NCBI GenBank assembly: GCA_033557465.1
Contig: JAWIIG010000038.1
Coordinates: forward strand, 3,063,501 to 3,127,500
Length of the DNA stretch: 64,000 nt
Reading direction: 5' to 3'
DNA from: Ichthyophis bannanicus
Lineage: Eukaryota > Chordata > Amphibia > Gymnophiona > Ichthyophiidae
This document shows, one piece after another, positions 1 to 9,680 of this stretch; the first letter of the stretch is position 1, and each line of letters starts with the position of its first letter. The notes under the pieces were generated by a model. The model was not told the origin of the DNA. It made no database searches and saw nothing but the letters and a program-made list of their open reading frames with translations. The position numbers and the translations under genes were made by a program.

Positions 1-780
1 AATCCCTGATGTTCCACAATGAAGATGGTGCAGGCCGTCACCTGGCATGCCTCTGCGGTGGTGCTGCCCTTTATGAGCCAGTCAACCAGGTATGGGAAGA
101 CAAACACCCCCTGGAAATGCAGGAAGGTGGAAACTACTACCAAGCACTTGGTGAAAACCTTCAGGGCAAAGGCCAGACCAAACGGGAGAACCCTGAATTG
201 ATAGTGGCAATCTCCCACCATGAAGTGGAGGTACTGCCTGTGAAGGGGGTGGATAAGGATTTGTGTGTAGGCATCCTTTAAATCCAAGGAGCATAACCAG
301 TCTCCTTGCCAGAGGTATGGCAGCAATATTCCAAGGGAGAACATCTTGAATTTCTTCCTTACCAGGAACCTGTTGAGATCTCGCAGGTCTAGGATGGCCC
401 GAAACCCCCTAGTCCTTTTGGGCACCAGTTGGTAGCATGAGTAGAACCCTTTGTCTCTGAATTTGAAGGGGACGGGTTCCACTGCCCTGTCCGTCACAAG
501 GTTTGCAAGTTCCTACTGAAGCAGGTCCCAGTGAAGGGGATGCATCGAGAGCTCTCCTGGAAAGAATGGCAGGGGCATCTGTTGGAGGTGGAGGAGGTAA
601 CCTCCTTCACCACCTGCAAAACCCATGCATCCGTGGTGATGGCAAGCCAGCTGTCGGCAAAAAACACCAGAAGCACCCCGGTGTTCTGCAGGGCAGGCCC
701 TCCCAGGGAAAGAGAGCTGCCTCAGGCACAATCTGGGGGGAAGGAGTCAAACACCCCCCCCCCCCCATATTGTGCCTGAG
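1..780 (-). pseudogene. DIRS-1 reverse transcriptase fragment
   Basis: The minus strand translates in pieces to the DIRS RT core. A counterpart of LDLKDAYT lies near 270-290 and the fingers/palm region follows. Near bases 75-100 the catalytic box reads FPYLVDWLIKG where DIRS-2 has FPYLDDWLIRG, so the first aspartate of the YxDD box is valine. Frameshifts separate the pieces; for example the 82-294 stretch is out of frame with its neighbours. The rest of RT and the RNase H domain are cut off by the window edge. The catalytic change and frameshifts make it non-functional. Confidence 0.8.
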
Positions 781-789
781 GCACGGACT

Positions 790-2640
790 GGGGCTTGGAG
801 GCCTTAGGTGTATGAGGGCCATGCCCTTGTCCCTTAGCCTGCTGACTCTGTTGGGGAGCTGGGAAGGATGAGTGCTGGGGGTAGTTTCCATAAGCCTTCC
901 TCTTCTTCGAGTAGAAGGACTTTTTGCCTGAAGCCTTACATCAGGAAGGGTCAGTGGCCTTCTTGGAGAACCTGATCCTGGTCATATACTCGGACTCCAA
1001 CTCAGTGGCCTTTTCCATCATGAGTTTGCCGAAGTGGTTCTCTCTCTGGCAAGGGACTTTGATCAACTTGTCCTTTACCCATTGCTCTAGGTCAGAAGAC
1101 TGTAGCAAGGTATAGCAGTGGGCATTAATGTCCATGGCTGCTACTCTACAGAACCGCTGAAGAGGGTCCTCAGAGAGACCAGCCATATACACGGTGAGCT
1201 CCTTTTGCCGTCTCCCGCAAGTGCATGCCCATGTATACCTGATAGGCCTGGATTCAGCTGATGGGCATCGAACCCCGGAAGGATTTCCTGCCCAGGGCCT
1301 CCCTGGCATGGTACTCCCTACCAAGGCACACCAAGAAGTGAGTTTTATGGCTCTTAAGCCTCCGCATGGCCAACTACACCACCATGATGTTATGGTGCAG
1401 TTGAGCTTTCTGAAAGCCAGGGCTCCGGCGGACCCAGTACATCAAGTCCTGCTGCCTGCTCAGGATGGGACCGAGGCTGGGGTTTCCCACACAGCTGGTC
1501 CAGGATAGAGAGAACCGGCATCCTGAAAACCTCTTTAGGGGAAGCCTCATACTGGAGGATCTCGAGGTCCTCTGTTTATGGCTTCTCCTCAGACTCGGTG
1601 CAGAAGGCGAGAGCCTTCATATTCTCCCTCACAAAATCAAGGAAAGCTAGGTCCTCAAGTGGGGACCATTACCAAGACTCTGGAGGGGAAGGGTCCGAGG
1701 GCCCATCCCTGTGGAGCCAGTATCCAACAACTTTTCATCCTTGGTCTCCCAGTCAGACCCAGAGTCCAAGAAGACTTCAAAGGTCCTCCGGTCCTCAGGT
1801 TGGAGCCCCAGCACCGATGGCACGAGAGTTCCGATGCTCCTGCATCCCGAGTCATGTTTGCTTAGTGTTGAAGTCCTCAGTCTGACTGGGACCAGGACTG
1901 AGCCCAAGGAACCTCTCGAGGCTGGTGGCGCTCGAGAATGGATTCCACCTCCAGAGAAGCTCTCGCTGTGGAGGGATTGTTGGTTGGGATAGATGCCCAC
2001 TGTTGGGCCATGAAGGCAGACTGTGCTCCAAGGCCACCATCTTGGTCTCGATGCCCGATGGCTCTGCAGCCACTGGTGTGGGTACCGAGAGCACTTCAGT
2101 CCTGACACCGGTGCCTTCGAGGGGGTGTCTTCAACCAAGATGGCTTCGAAGGACCAAGGCCAATCCCCCGAAGATGATGGTGTTTTCTCCCGCTGGGGCA
2201 GCTTCAAGGGCTGCTTCCGGCCATTGCCCTCGGCCTCACGTCGAGGGTTCCGAGGCTGCGTACCATGAGACTTCCTCACAGTCCAAGACTCGTCGCCCAA
2301 GGAGGCCACAGACAACTTCAGGCTCTTCGAGGAGCATCCATCCTTGAGGAAGCCCCGGCTCAACACACAGTGTCCTCGAGGTTCCAAGGCAACGTGGTGG
2401 CCTCGTGAGGTCAAAGCCTCTGCAGTGGCCCTCGAGTGCGCTGACCATGCAGACAATTCCGGGGCCGTGTTGGTCTTATGGAAAATCGACTTGTGCTGCT
2501 TCTTGCGAACTGGAGGACCTTGGGGGTCATCTGCTTGCAGAGACCGCACACCTAGGCCTCATGATCCGGCCCGAAGCACCGAAGGCAGCAATCATGCATG
2601 TCCATGCGCAACATGTTATGAGCGCAGCGGTCACATGGCT
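790..2640 (-). pseudogene. DIRS-1 gag-like ORF1 remnant
   Basis: The clearest part is minus-strand 941-1324. Here LQSSDLEQWVKDKLIKVPC and the following NHFGKLMMEKATELE match the DIRS-2 gag at 12655-13785 (LQSSDLEPWVQDKL, NLFGKPMADKAAELE). The upstream third (1647-2549) is a proline-, serine- and arginine-rich stretch in shifted frames, like the low-complexity N-terminal half of the other DIRS gags here. DIRS ORF1 is taken to be a structural gag-like protein. The gene is broken by stops and frameshifts throughout. A run of 13 C near 751-764 lies at the C-terminal end. Confidence 0.8.
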
Positions 2641-2924
2641 TAAAGCCACTGACCGAGACCATGGCAGGGAAGACAGATCAAGTGAGGTCCAGCTCTCTAG
2701 GTCCGGCCAGAAAGGGCACGAAAAGCCTGCACATCAAAGAAGATCCCCGAGGGGGGAAAGAAAAGGAACCCAAAGAAAAAATGACAAAAGCAAGTGGACT
2801 TGGGAGGGCACCGGTACACAACCGGAGAAAGGAATCAAGAAAAAGACAAGAGAAAAAAAACAACTTTTTCTGGGGTGAACAGACTCACATCCGATGGGCT
2901 CCACGGAAAAAAGGAGACTGAGGC

Positions 2925-3075
2925 AAGATAGTACCCTTAGCAGGAAGGGGACCACACTTGCGTAGTACATCTCCCAAAGGCTTTCTTTGAAAGCTAGAGA
3001 GAGGTTACTGCGCGGGCTCCATCAGCACCGAAGTCCTCACACATGGGTGACAGACTTCCTGCTTGTTACTGGAGA
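2925..3075 (-). repeat. DIRS-1 right (5') terminal inverted repeat
   Basis: It contains the same ordered blocks as other DIRS ends in the window: gcaagat-g, then aaaggctttct-tgaaagct, then gcgggctccatc, then cacatgggtgac. It ends at ggaga (3075). The partner repeat is outside the window. Confidence 0.75.
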
Positions 3076-3610
3076 TTTGAAATATAGATTATAGGAATTC
3101 CAAGTGAGACCCTACCAAACTGTGGAACAAATTTCAAAGACTGATGAGTGGACAAGACAGCCAAAACTACAGAACGTTAGCTTGATCTTTATTTGTAGCT
3201 GTAACTTGCAAGACTTGACTATGCTCAGATACTACACATTCGGACCTAATCCATTTCCCAGGTGTTTTTAAAATAAAAGTGGCCTAAAATTGCTTTGCAT
3301 TTTATTGTCTGATGAATAACCTCCTCCCCCTTTCTCCATATAGCAGTAGTAGCTTTCTGTTTAAAGCAAAGGTAACAGCAGTGATGGTCTCCAGAATCAG
3401 TGTCAGTTGCATGAAGAATACTTTATTTCCTTTCCTGATACATCAGTTCACTCCCAAGATTCCCCCAGTTCACATGATCAGGTGATAGCATCCTGGGAAC
3501 AACTCAGCTCTAGAGATTTCACATCTGATACCTAGATTCCTAAAACTGTAGCCTGGGTGACTAGCTACTGCACAATCCTAAAACTAAGATGCAGGAAACA
3601 GTCCAGCAGA
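3076..3610. other. Stretch with no recognised element
   Basis: AT-rich unique-looking sequence between the end of DIRS-1 and the start of the CR1-A copy. No ORF, tRNA-like box, terminal repeat or LINE tail could be recognised. It may be old non-repetitive DNA or a repeat too decayed to identify by eye. Confidence 0.4.
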
Positions 3611-3619
3611 AAGATGGGG

Positions 3620-4503
3620 GCTTTCCAGTCTTTTGCACTGAGTATCACATGTATGGTTTTCTCCCAGTTGGTGAGGGGTCATACGTGTGCACTAGGTGCA
3701 AGGAGCTCTTTGCTCTCAGGGAATGAGTCTGATCTCTGGAAGCTAGAGTAGCAGAGGATATAAGGAAGACAGAGAGGTACATAGACGAGAGCTACAGGGA
3801 TATAGTGCTGAAGTCCCACCTCCAGTCTGGCAGCATCTCTGTTGCCATGGAGGAGAGATGTTATGTAACAGAAGAACATCACCATGGTGTGGCAAGAAGT
3901 GTTACAGTAGCTAGGACCTGTCCTCCAGGTGATATAAAACCCTCTCACACTGAGGAGGTTTCTCAATGGTCATGTGCCCACGAGGGAAGGGTTAGGATAG
4001 CTGTTATAGTTGGTAATTCGATCATTAAGCATGTAGATAGCTGGGTGGCCGGTGGATGTGAGGATTGCCTGGTAACATGACTGCCTGGTGTGAAGGTAGC
4101 AGACCTCACGCGCCACCTAGACAAGGTCTTAGATAGTGCTGGGGAGAAGTCTGCTGTCTTGGTACATGTCGATACCAATGACATAGGAAAATGTGGTAGG
4201 GAGGTTCTGGAGGCTAAATTTAGGCTTTTAGGTAGGAAGTTGAAATTCAGAACTTCCAGGGTAGCATTCTCCAAAATGCTTCCTGTTCCATGTGCAGGAC
4301 CCAAAAGGCAGGCAGAGCTCCGGAGTCTCAATGCGTGGATGAGACGATGATGCAAGGAGGAGGGTTTTGGATTTGTTAGGTAATGGGGAACATTCTGGGG
4401 AAAGAAGGGGCTTTTCTGAAGGGATGGGCTCCACCTTAACCGGGATGGAACCAGGCTGCTGGCATTAACCTTTAAAAAGGGGAGAGAGCAGCTTTTAAAC
4501 TAG
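3620..4503 (+). pseudogene. CR1-A ORF1 remnant (SGNH/GDSL esterase domain)
   Basis: CR1 ORF1 proteins often carry a zinc-binding region, a coiled coil and an SGNH hydrolase. Near 3678-3760 one frame gives a CxxC-containing, charged stretch (CTRCKELFAL) that could be the zinc-finger and coiled-coil part. SGNH block I appears near 4000 as VIVGNSIIKHV, where GNS replaces the family's GDS. The GTND block is VHVDTNDIGK near 4165, with Gly changed to Asp. The last block, RDGLHLNRDG near 4420, keeps the Asp-x-x-His pair. Stops and frameshifts make it non-functional. The ORF ends just before the endonuclease ORF, as in the intact copy. Confidence 0.8.
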
Positions 4504-5189
4504 ATACTAGGGGAAAGCTGACAATCGCCCAGGAGCGCATGGTTCGGAACAATGTATTCTTGAAGGATACTATCAAAAGACTGAAGTTAGGGCATATCAG
4601 CAGAGAGGTTCCAATAAAGACAAAAGTACAGAGCAGACAGGTTAAAGATTTCAAATTATTCCTACCAATAGCCAGCTTAATATGAATAAAATACAGACTC
4701 TAAAATGCTTTTATGCTAATGCCAGAAGTCTAAAAAATAAAATGGGAGAGATAGAATATATAGCACTAAATGAGAGGTTAGATATGATTGGTATCTCAGA
4801 GACATGGTGAAAGGAAGACAACCAGTGGGAGACTGTGATACCTGGGTACAAACTATATCATAATTATAGAGCAGTTCAAGTTGGTGGTGTGGTTGCACTC
4901 TATGCTAGAGAAGGTATTGAGTCACAAAGATTAAAGTTTTGCAGGAAACAAAATTCACTGTATAATCTCTATGGATTGAAATTCCATGTAAAAAGGGGAA
5001 GGGGAAAGCGATGGTAGTGGGATATACTATCGACTGCCTGGCCAGAGTGAACAAATGGATGACGAAATGCTCAAAAAAATCAGGGAAGCTAACATAAGTT
5101 ACAGTACAGTAATAATAATAATGGGTGATTTCAATTACCTCAGTATCGACTGGGTCAGTATCACGGGCAGGACATGCTAGGGAGATAAA

Positions 5190-5272
5190 GGGGCTTGTTT
5201 ACAAAGCCGCGGTAGTGGCTTCCGCCTGATATCGGAGCGGAAGCCGCTACCGTGGCTTTATAAACAAGCCCC
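5190..5272. mobile_element. Palindromic MITE, 83 bp, copy 1
   Basis: The ends are ggggcttgtttacaaagccg and its reverse complement with one mismatch (cggtagt against accgtgg inside), so nearly the whole element folds into a hairpin. It interrupts the CR1-A endonuclease. The intact CR1-A at this site reads gagataaagtttct, while here aaa appears on both sides (5187-5189, 5273-5275), giving a 3-bp target duplication. A related 128-bp copy lies at 40556-40683. A 3-bp duplication would suit PIF/Harbinger-type MITEs; that assignment is inference because no transposase is present. Confidence 0.85.
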
Positions 5273-5475
5273 AAAGTTTCTAGATGAAATAAATGACTGC
5301 TTCTTGAAGCAGCTGATTCATAAACTGACCAGAGGAGAAGACATTTTGGACCTAGTCCTTAGTGGAACACAAGATCTGGTACAAGAGATAAGGGTGTTGG
5401 GGCCACTTGGCAATAGTGATCATAGCATAAGAACATTTGATTTAATAAATAGAGGAAGGACGGTAAGGAAATCCA

Positions 5476-5545
5476 CGGTACTACCATTTAACTGGAAGGT
5501 GTAGATAACACGGTACTACCATTTAACAGGAAGGTGTAGATAACA
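5476..5545 (+). repeat. 35-bp tandem duplication at the CR1-B insertion junction
   Basis: Two adjacent 35-bp units (5476-5510 and 5511-5545) differ at one base. Each contains CR1-A target sequence (tactaccatttaac) joined to the first bases of the inserted CR1-B (ggaaggtgtagataaca). The duplication therefore arose at or after integration. Confidence 0.9.
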
Positions 5546-6378
5546 TGAGGAGGGATCTAGCTAAGCTTGAAGAATGGTCTAGAATTTGGCAGCTGGGATT
5601 TAATGTTAAAAAATGTAAGGTCATGCATTTGGGCTGCAGCAATCCAAGGGAGCAATACAGCATAGGAGGTAAAGTACTTTTGTCCACTAAAGAAGAGCGG
5701 GACCTAGGCGTAGTTGTGTCCGATGATCTTAAAGTAGCTAAACAGGTAGAAAAGGCGACGGCAAAAGCTAGAAGGATGCTTGGGTGCATACGGAGAGGAA
5801 TGGCTAGCAGAAAAAAGGAGGTGATAATGCCTCTGTATAAGTCTTTGGTGCGACCTCATTTGGAGTATGGTGTGCAATTCTGGAGACCGCACCTTCAAAA
5901 GGATGTGAACAGGATGGAGTCGGTGCAGAGGGTTGCTACTAAGATGATTAGTGGTCTTCATTATAAAGCATATGAGGACAGACTTAAGGATCTTAATATG
6001 TACACCTTAGAGGAAAGGCGGGATAGAGGTGATATGATTGAGATGTTTAAATACCTCCGTGGCATAAATGTTCAGGGAGAGAGCCTCTTTCAATTGAAAG
6101 CAAGTTCTGCGACGAGGGGACATGGGATGAGGGTGAAGGGAGATAGATTCAGGAGTGATATGCGGAAATATTTCTTTACGGAAAGAGTAGTGGATCCGTG
6201 GAATAGTCTCCCAGTGGAGGTGGTAGAGATGAGGACAGTAACTGAATTCAAAAAAGCATGGGACCAACACAGAGGATCTCTAAAGGTAAAAAGTGGACTG
6301 TTGTAGTTGTTGTTATGGAAGGACAGACTAGATGGGCCTTGTGGTCTTTTTCTGTCATCATGTTTCTATGTTTCTATG
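5528..6378 (+). mobile_element. CR1-B copy 1: 5'-truncated LINE inserted in CR1-A
   Basis: The sequence is nearly identical to 25283-26130 of the larger CR1-B copy and starts partway through RT, downstream of the FADD box. It ends with tgtttctatgtttctatg. It is flanked by ttaac on both sides (5523-5527 and 6379-6383), a short target duplication in the CR1-A endonuclease-to-RT linker. 5' truncation is typical of LINE insertion. Confidence 0.9.
5545..6306 (+). pseudogene. CR1-B reverse transcriptase, C-terminal part
   Basis: An open frame of about 253 codons covers the thumb and C-terminal region of a CR1 RT. It begins with RRDLAKLEEWSRIWQLGFN and includes KKCKVMHLG, SLVRPHLEYGVQFWRPHLQ and RVVDPWNSLPVEVVEMRTV, ending KVKSGLL. 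The endonuclease, fingers and palm (including FADD) are absent because the copy is 5'-truncated, so it cannot encode a working enzyme. The frame itself has no stop, which points to recent insertion compared with the CR1-A host, whose frames are badly broken. Confidence 0.85.
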
Positions 6379-6464
6379 TTAACTTTCAAAAGCGAGACTA
6401 TCATAAAATGAGGAACATGGCTATGAAAAAACTAAAAGGAGCAGTTGCAAAGGTTAAAGATTTA

Positions 6465-7066
6465 CATCCACTCTATAGCATATTTACATATTAAAAGCAT
6501 ATAGCATATTTACATAATTTACATCAAGCATATAGCATATTTACATAATATCATTGTAAATATGCTAGACCTCCCCCCCTCCCTCTTCAGGGTGCATCTT
6601 GGGACATTTTGCACAGAGTGTCACATGTATTTGACACTCTGTGCAAAAGCATATTTACATAATATCATGCATATAGCATATTTACATAATATCAAGCATA
6701 ACATCAAGCATATAGCATATTTACATAATTTACATCAAGCATATAGCATATTTACATAATATCATTGTAAATATGCTATACCCCCCCTCCCTCTTCAGGG
6801 AGCATCTTGGGACAACAAAGAACAAAACTACACAAAACAGGCTGAGATAACGGAGAGGACCTGAAATATAAATAGTACTGAAATGCAAATGTGACTGAAG
6901 GACAGTAATGTCAAAGAATGTAAATAACATAATATCATTGTAAATATGCTATACCCCCCTCCCTCACTTATATCTGTTCAATGTGCCCTTCACATGTTTG
7001 TTGTAACCGCTTTGACCCGGCAAAAGGCGGTATGTAAATATAGCTAAATTATTTATTTATTTATTT
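6465..7066 (+). repeat. AT-rich repeat block with L2-type 3' tail, inserted in CR1-A
   Basis: This interrupts the CR1-A frame between GAVAKVKDL and the counterpart of AWALFKTTIL. It holds several copies of an imperfect palindrome (tagcatatttaca, then tgtaaatatgcta), followed each time by ccctccctcttcaggg and gcatcttgggaca. Two copies are about 209 bp apart (6511-6606 and 6720-6815) and a partial third lies near 6930-6965. The right end reads aaccgctttgacc then aaaggcggtatgtaaata, plus an attt run. This is the hairpin and simple-repeat tail seen on the L2-like LINEs here. It is probably a short non-autonomous retroelement that was internally amplified. Confidence 0.65.
6607..6648. repeat. 17-bp perfect inverted repeat (hairpin)
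   Basis: Arms 6607-6623 (ttttgcacagagtgtca) and 6632-6648 are exact reverse complements around an 8-nt loop. It lies inside the AT-rich repeat block, which has other palindromes. No terminator function is implied. Confidence 0.9.
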
Positions 7067-7775
7067 AATCAAGCGTGGGTGGTGTTTAAAAATACTATCT
7101 CGGAAGCCCAGACCAGCTCTATTCCACGCTTTAAGAAAAATTGAAGTCCAAAAAACTGCCAGCATGGTTTAAAGGTGCGGTTAGAGAGGCTGTGGTTGCC
7201 AAAAAAGCATCTTTCAGGAAATGGAAAAAGGAGTCAAATGACAAACTGGAAACAACATAAGTACTGGCAAGCTAGATGCAAGACATTGATAAGGCAAGCA
7301 AAGAGAATTTAAGAAGCTTACCGTAGAAGCAAAAACGTGCAATAAAAACTTTTTCAAGTACATTCATAGCAAAAAAACAGTAAGAGAGTCAGTTGGATGA
7401 TTAGATTATAGAAGGGTAAAAGGGGTACTAAGAGGGGACAAGGCCATAGCGGAGAGACTGAATGAATTCTTTGCTTCGGTCTTTACTGAGGAAGATGTAG
7501 GGATGTTACCAATGACTGAAATGGTATTTAAAAGTGATCCCGCATAAGAATTGAAAAAAATACTGGTACACCGGGAAGATATATTACAACTTTTTGATAA
7601 ACTGAAGAGTAGCAAATCACCTGGACCGGATGGTATACATCCAAGGGCGTTGAAAGAACTGAAATATGAGACTGAAGACCTACTATTAGTAATCTGTGAA
7701 CTATCATTAAAACCATCTGTAATACCAGAAGATTGGAGGGGGGCCAATGTTAACGCATGACGTCAGTATGAGGAA

Positions 7776-7961
7776 AAGAGTAGTTACTCACCTGTTAACA
7801 GGTGTTCTCCAGGAGCAGCAGGAATCAGTCCTCACATATGGGTGACGTCGGTGCCGACGGAGCCCCCATGCGGAGCATTTCCCCAGCTTTCATAGAAAGC
7901 CTCTGGGAATGCAGTGCGCATGCGCGGTCCCCTTCCCGCCCAAGGGTGCCATCTTGTTCAG
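7776..7961 (-). repeat. DIRS-2 left (3') terminal repeat
   Basis: Bases 7826-7961 pair imperfectly with 14791-14935 (shared blocks cacatatgggtgacgtcgg, ctttcatagaaagcct and gggtgccatctt). The outer 60 bases are found inverted in the ICR. They contain a perfect 16-bp palindrome, cacctgttaacaggtg, at 7789-7804. Confidence 0.9.
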
Positions 7962-8040
7962 ACTGATGACATAGCTAAAAGACAGCAAAAATAGCAAAAA
8001 TAAATCATATAACTGCAACTCCAAGGGGAGGAGGGAGGGT

Positions 8041-8138
8041 TGTGAGGACTGATTCCTGCTGCTCCTGGAGAACACCTGTTACAGGTGAGTAACTACTCTT
8101 TCTCCAGGACCAAGCAGGAAGTCAGTCCTCACATATGG
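8041..8138 (-). repeat. DIRS-2 internal complementary region (ICR)
   Basis: Bases 8041-8100 are the reverse complement of the left terminus (7776-7835). Bases 8101-8138 are the reverse complement of the right terminus (14910-14947). The two parts abut with no spacer. In DIRS elements this region is thought to template the joining of the ends during formation of a circular DNA intermediate. Confidence 0.92.
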
Positions 8139-8279
8139 GACTCCCTAGCTTAGGGCTACCAGAGGCCCCAAACGGAAAAATGAGCTCCCTCTAGAGTCTC
8201 AGCATGCAAGAACAGAATCTTCTCTGATAACACCCCCGACAGGTAGCCCAACACCAGGGCCGGAGGGTAGGAGTTGCCT

Positions 8280-9680
8280 AGACCCCAAAGAGATTATGGA
8301 GTACCGCTTGCCCGAAAGCACTGCCCCTGCGGGACTCCCTCTCAAGGCAGTAGTGAGCCGCAAAAGTCTGGCTTGAAGACCAAGTAGCGGCCCGGCAGAT
8401 GTCTGCCAACGGAACAGAGCGGAGATGAGCCACTGACACAGCCTTTGCCCTGACACGGTGAGCCGTAACTCGACCCTGCAACGAGAGGCCGGCCGCTCTG
8501 TAAGCCCAGGCGATGCAGTCAGCTACCCATATGGACAAAGTACGCTTGGAGACAGCCAACCCAACTTATTGGGGTCATAAGAGACGAAGAGCTGAACCGC
8601 CCTCCGGTGCTCCCGCGTACGGTCAAGGTAGAAGGACAACGCCCTCCAACAGTCCAGGGTATGCAAGACCATCTCAGCCTGGCTAGCATGAGGACTGGGA
8701 AAGAAAGTCGGAAGAGCCACCTCCTGACTGAGGTGGAAGGAGGAGACAACCTTTGGAAGGAACTTAGGGTGAGTCCGTAAGACTACCCTGTTCCTATAGA
8801 ACCTAGTATAAGGTGCTTCTGAGACTAGGGCCTGAAGCTCACTCACTCGCCTAGCTGAGGTAAGGGCTACCATAAATAGCGTTTTCCAGGACAGAAAATG
8901 CAGAGGGCAAGTAGCCATAGGTTCAAATGGTGGGCAAGTAAGTCGTTGCAAGACCACATTTAAATCCCATTCAGGGGCAAGTGGACGCACTGGAGGCTTA
9001 AGCAAAAGCAGGCCTCTGAGGAAGTGAGCCACCAAAGGATGACTGGAGAGAGACTGACCCTTCACCTGTGAGTGGTGCGCTGAAAGAGCACTAAGATGAA
9101 CTCTAACAGAATTGGACTTAAGGCCTAGGTTGGACAGGTGAAGCAAATACTGCAGCACCACTGGTACCAGGCATGAGAAGGGATTCTCGTTGTGTTGAGT
9201 ACACCAGGAAGAGAATCTACGCCACTTAAGGGCATAAGACTTTCCGGTGGACTGCCTCCTAGAGGCCAAGACTACGTCCTCCACTTCCCTAGGCAGTAGT
9301 AAAGGCGCTAGGACTACCCTTTCAGCAGCCAGGCCATCAACTTGAGGGACTGGAGATTGGGGTGCAAGAGAGATCCCTGCTCCTGAGACAGGAGATCGGG
9401 TTGCATCCCCAGAGGAAGAGGAGTGTCCACCGCTGGTTGCAACAGTAGTGGGAACCAGGGTTGCCTTGGCCACCTGGGGGCCACCAGAATCACTGAGGCC
9501 TTGTCCCGGATCACCTTGAATAGTGTCTTGGACACTAGAGGCATGGGAGGAAACGCATATAGGAGGCCTGTAGACCATGGAATGAGAAACGTATCCGCTG
9601 CTACTCAGAGAGGATGCGGTTGTCTGGAACAGAACCTGGGAAGTTGACGGTTCAGAGGACTGGCAAAGAGATCGCCTCAA
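8280..9680 (-). pseudogene. DIRS-2 tyrosine recombinase (frameshifted)
   Basis: The main frame (minus 8523-9680) has a serine-rich N-terminal part that overlaps the end of the RT-RNase H frame, then the recombinase domain from about residue 120 (KSYALKWRRFSSWCTQH). The first catalytic arginine is in SARRVSELQAL (about 8830). A frameshift near 8530-8560 moves the rest to minus 8278-8559. That part holds the HxxR motif (TAHRVRAKAVS), the Trp of AATWSS and the probable nucleophilic Tyr of FAAHYCLE. All catalytic residues survive, so only the frameshift breaks the gene. The enzyme would recombine the circular DNA intermediate into the genome. Confidence 0.88.

Larger units (their letters stand above)
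1..3075 (-). mobile_element. DIRS-1: degraded DIRS-type retrotransposon, left part outside window
   Basis: Reading leftward on the minus strand the order is terminal repeat, gag and reverse transcriptase, matching DIRS-2 at 7776-14947. The 5' end is near 3075, where the terminal sequence (cacatgggtgacagacttcc, then ttactggaga) matches the right ends of DIRS-2 and DIRS-3. The tyrosine recombinase and the other terminus would lie left of base 1. All reading frames are broken, so this is an old copy. DIRS elements integrate by tyrosine recombinase and usually leave no target duplication; none could be tested here because only one end is present. Confidence 0.85.
4505..7775 (+). pseudogene. CR1-A ORF2, endonuclease and N-terminal RT part, interrupted
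   Basis: The endonuclease starts with counterparts of YANARSLKNKMGE near 4712 and ISETW near 4795. It continues with MGDFNYLSIDW near 5120 and the GNSDHS block near 5415 (the SDH catalytic region). After the CR1-B insertion it resumes at 6384. After the AT-rich insertion it resumes near 7067 and runs into RT at SSKSPGPDGIHPRALKEL (7606-7659). About 55 bases relative to the intact copy are missing near 7753, just before the DIRS-2 insertion point. Several stops and frameshifts are present. The remainder of RT lies at 14948-16075. Confidence 0.85.

Noticed and set aside
1647..2549. 300-codon minus-strand open frame as a host gene
   Set aside because: It lies in the low-complexity N-terminal gag region of DIRS-1, in line with the same region in DIRS-2 and DIRS-3, and has no independent domain.
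5190..5272. Hairpin as a transcription terminator or microRNA gene
   Set aside because: Its target duplication and the second copy at 40556-40683 show it is a MITE; no expression evidence is available.
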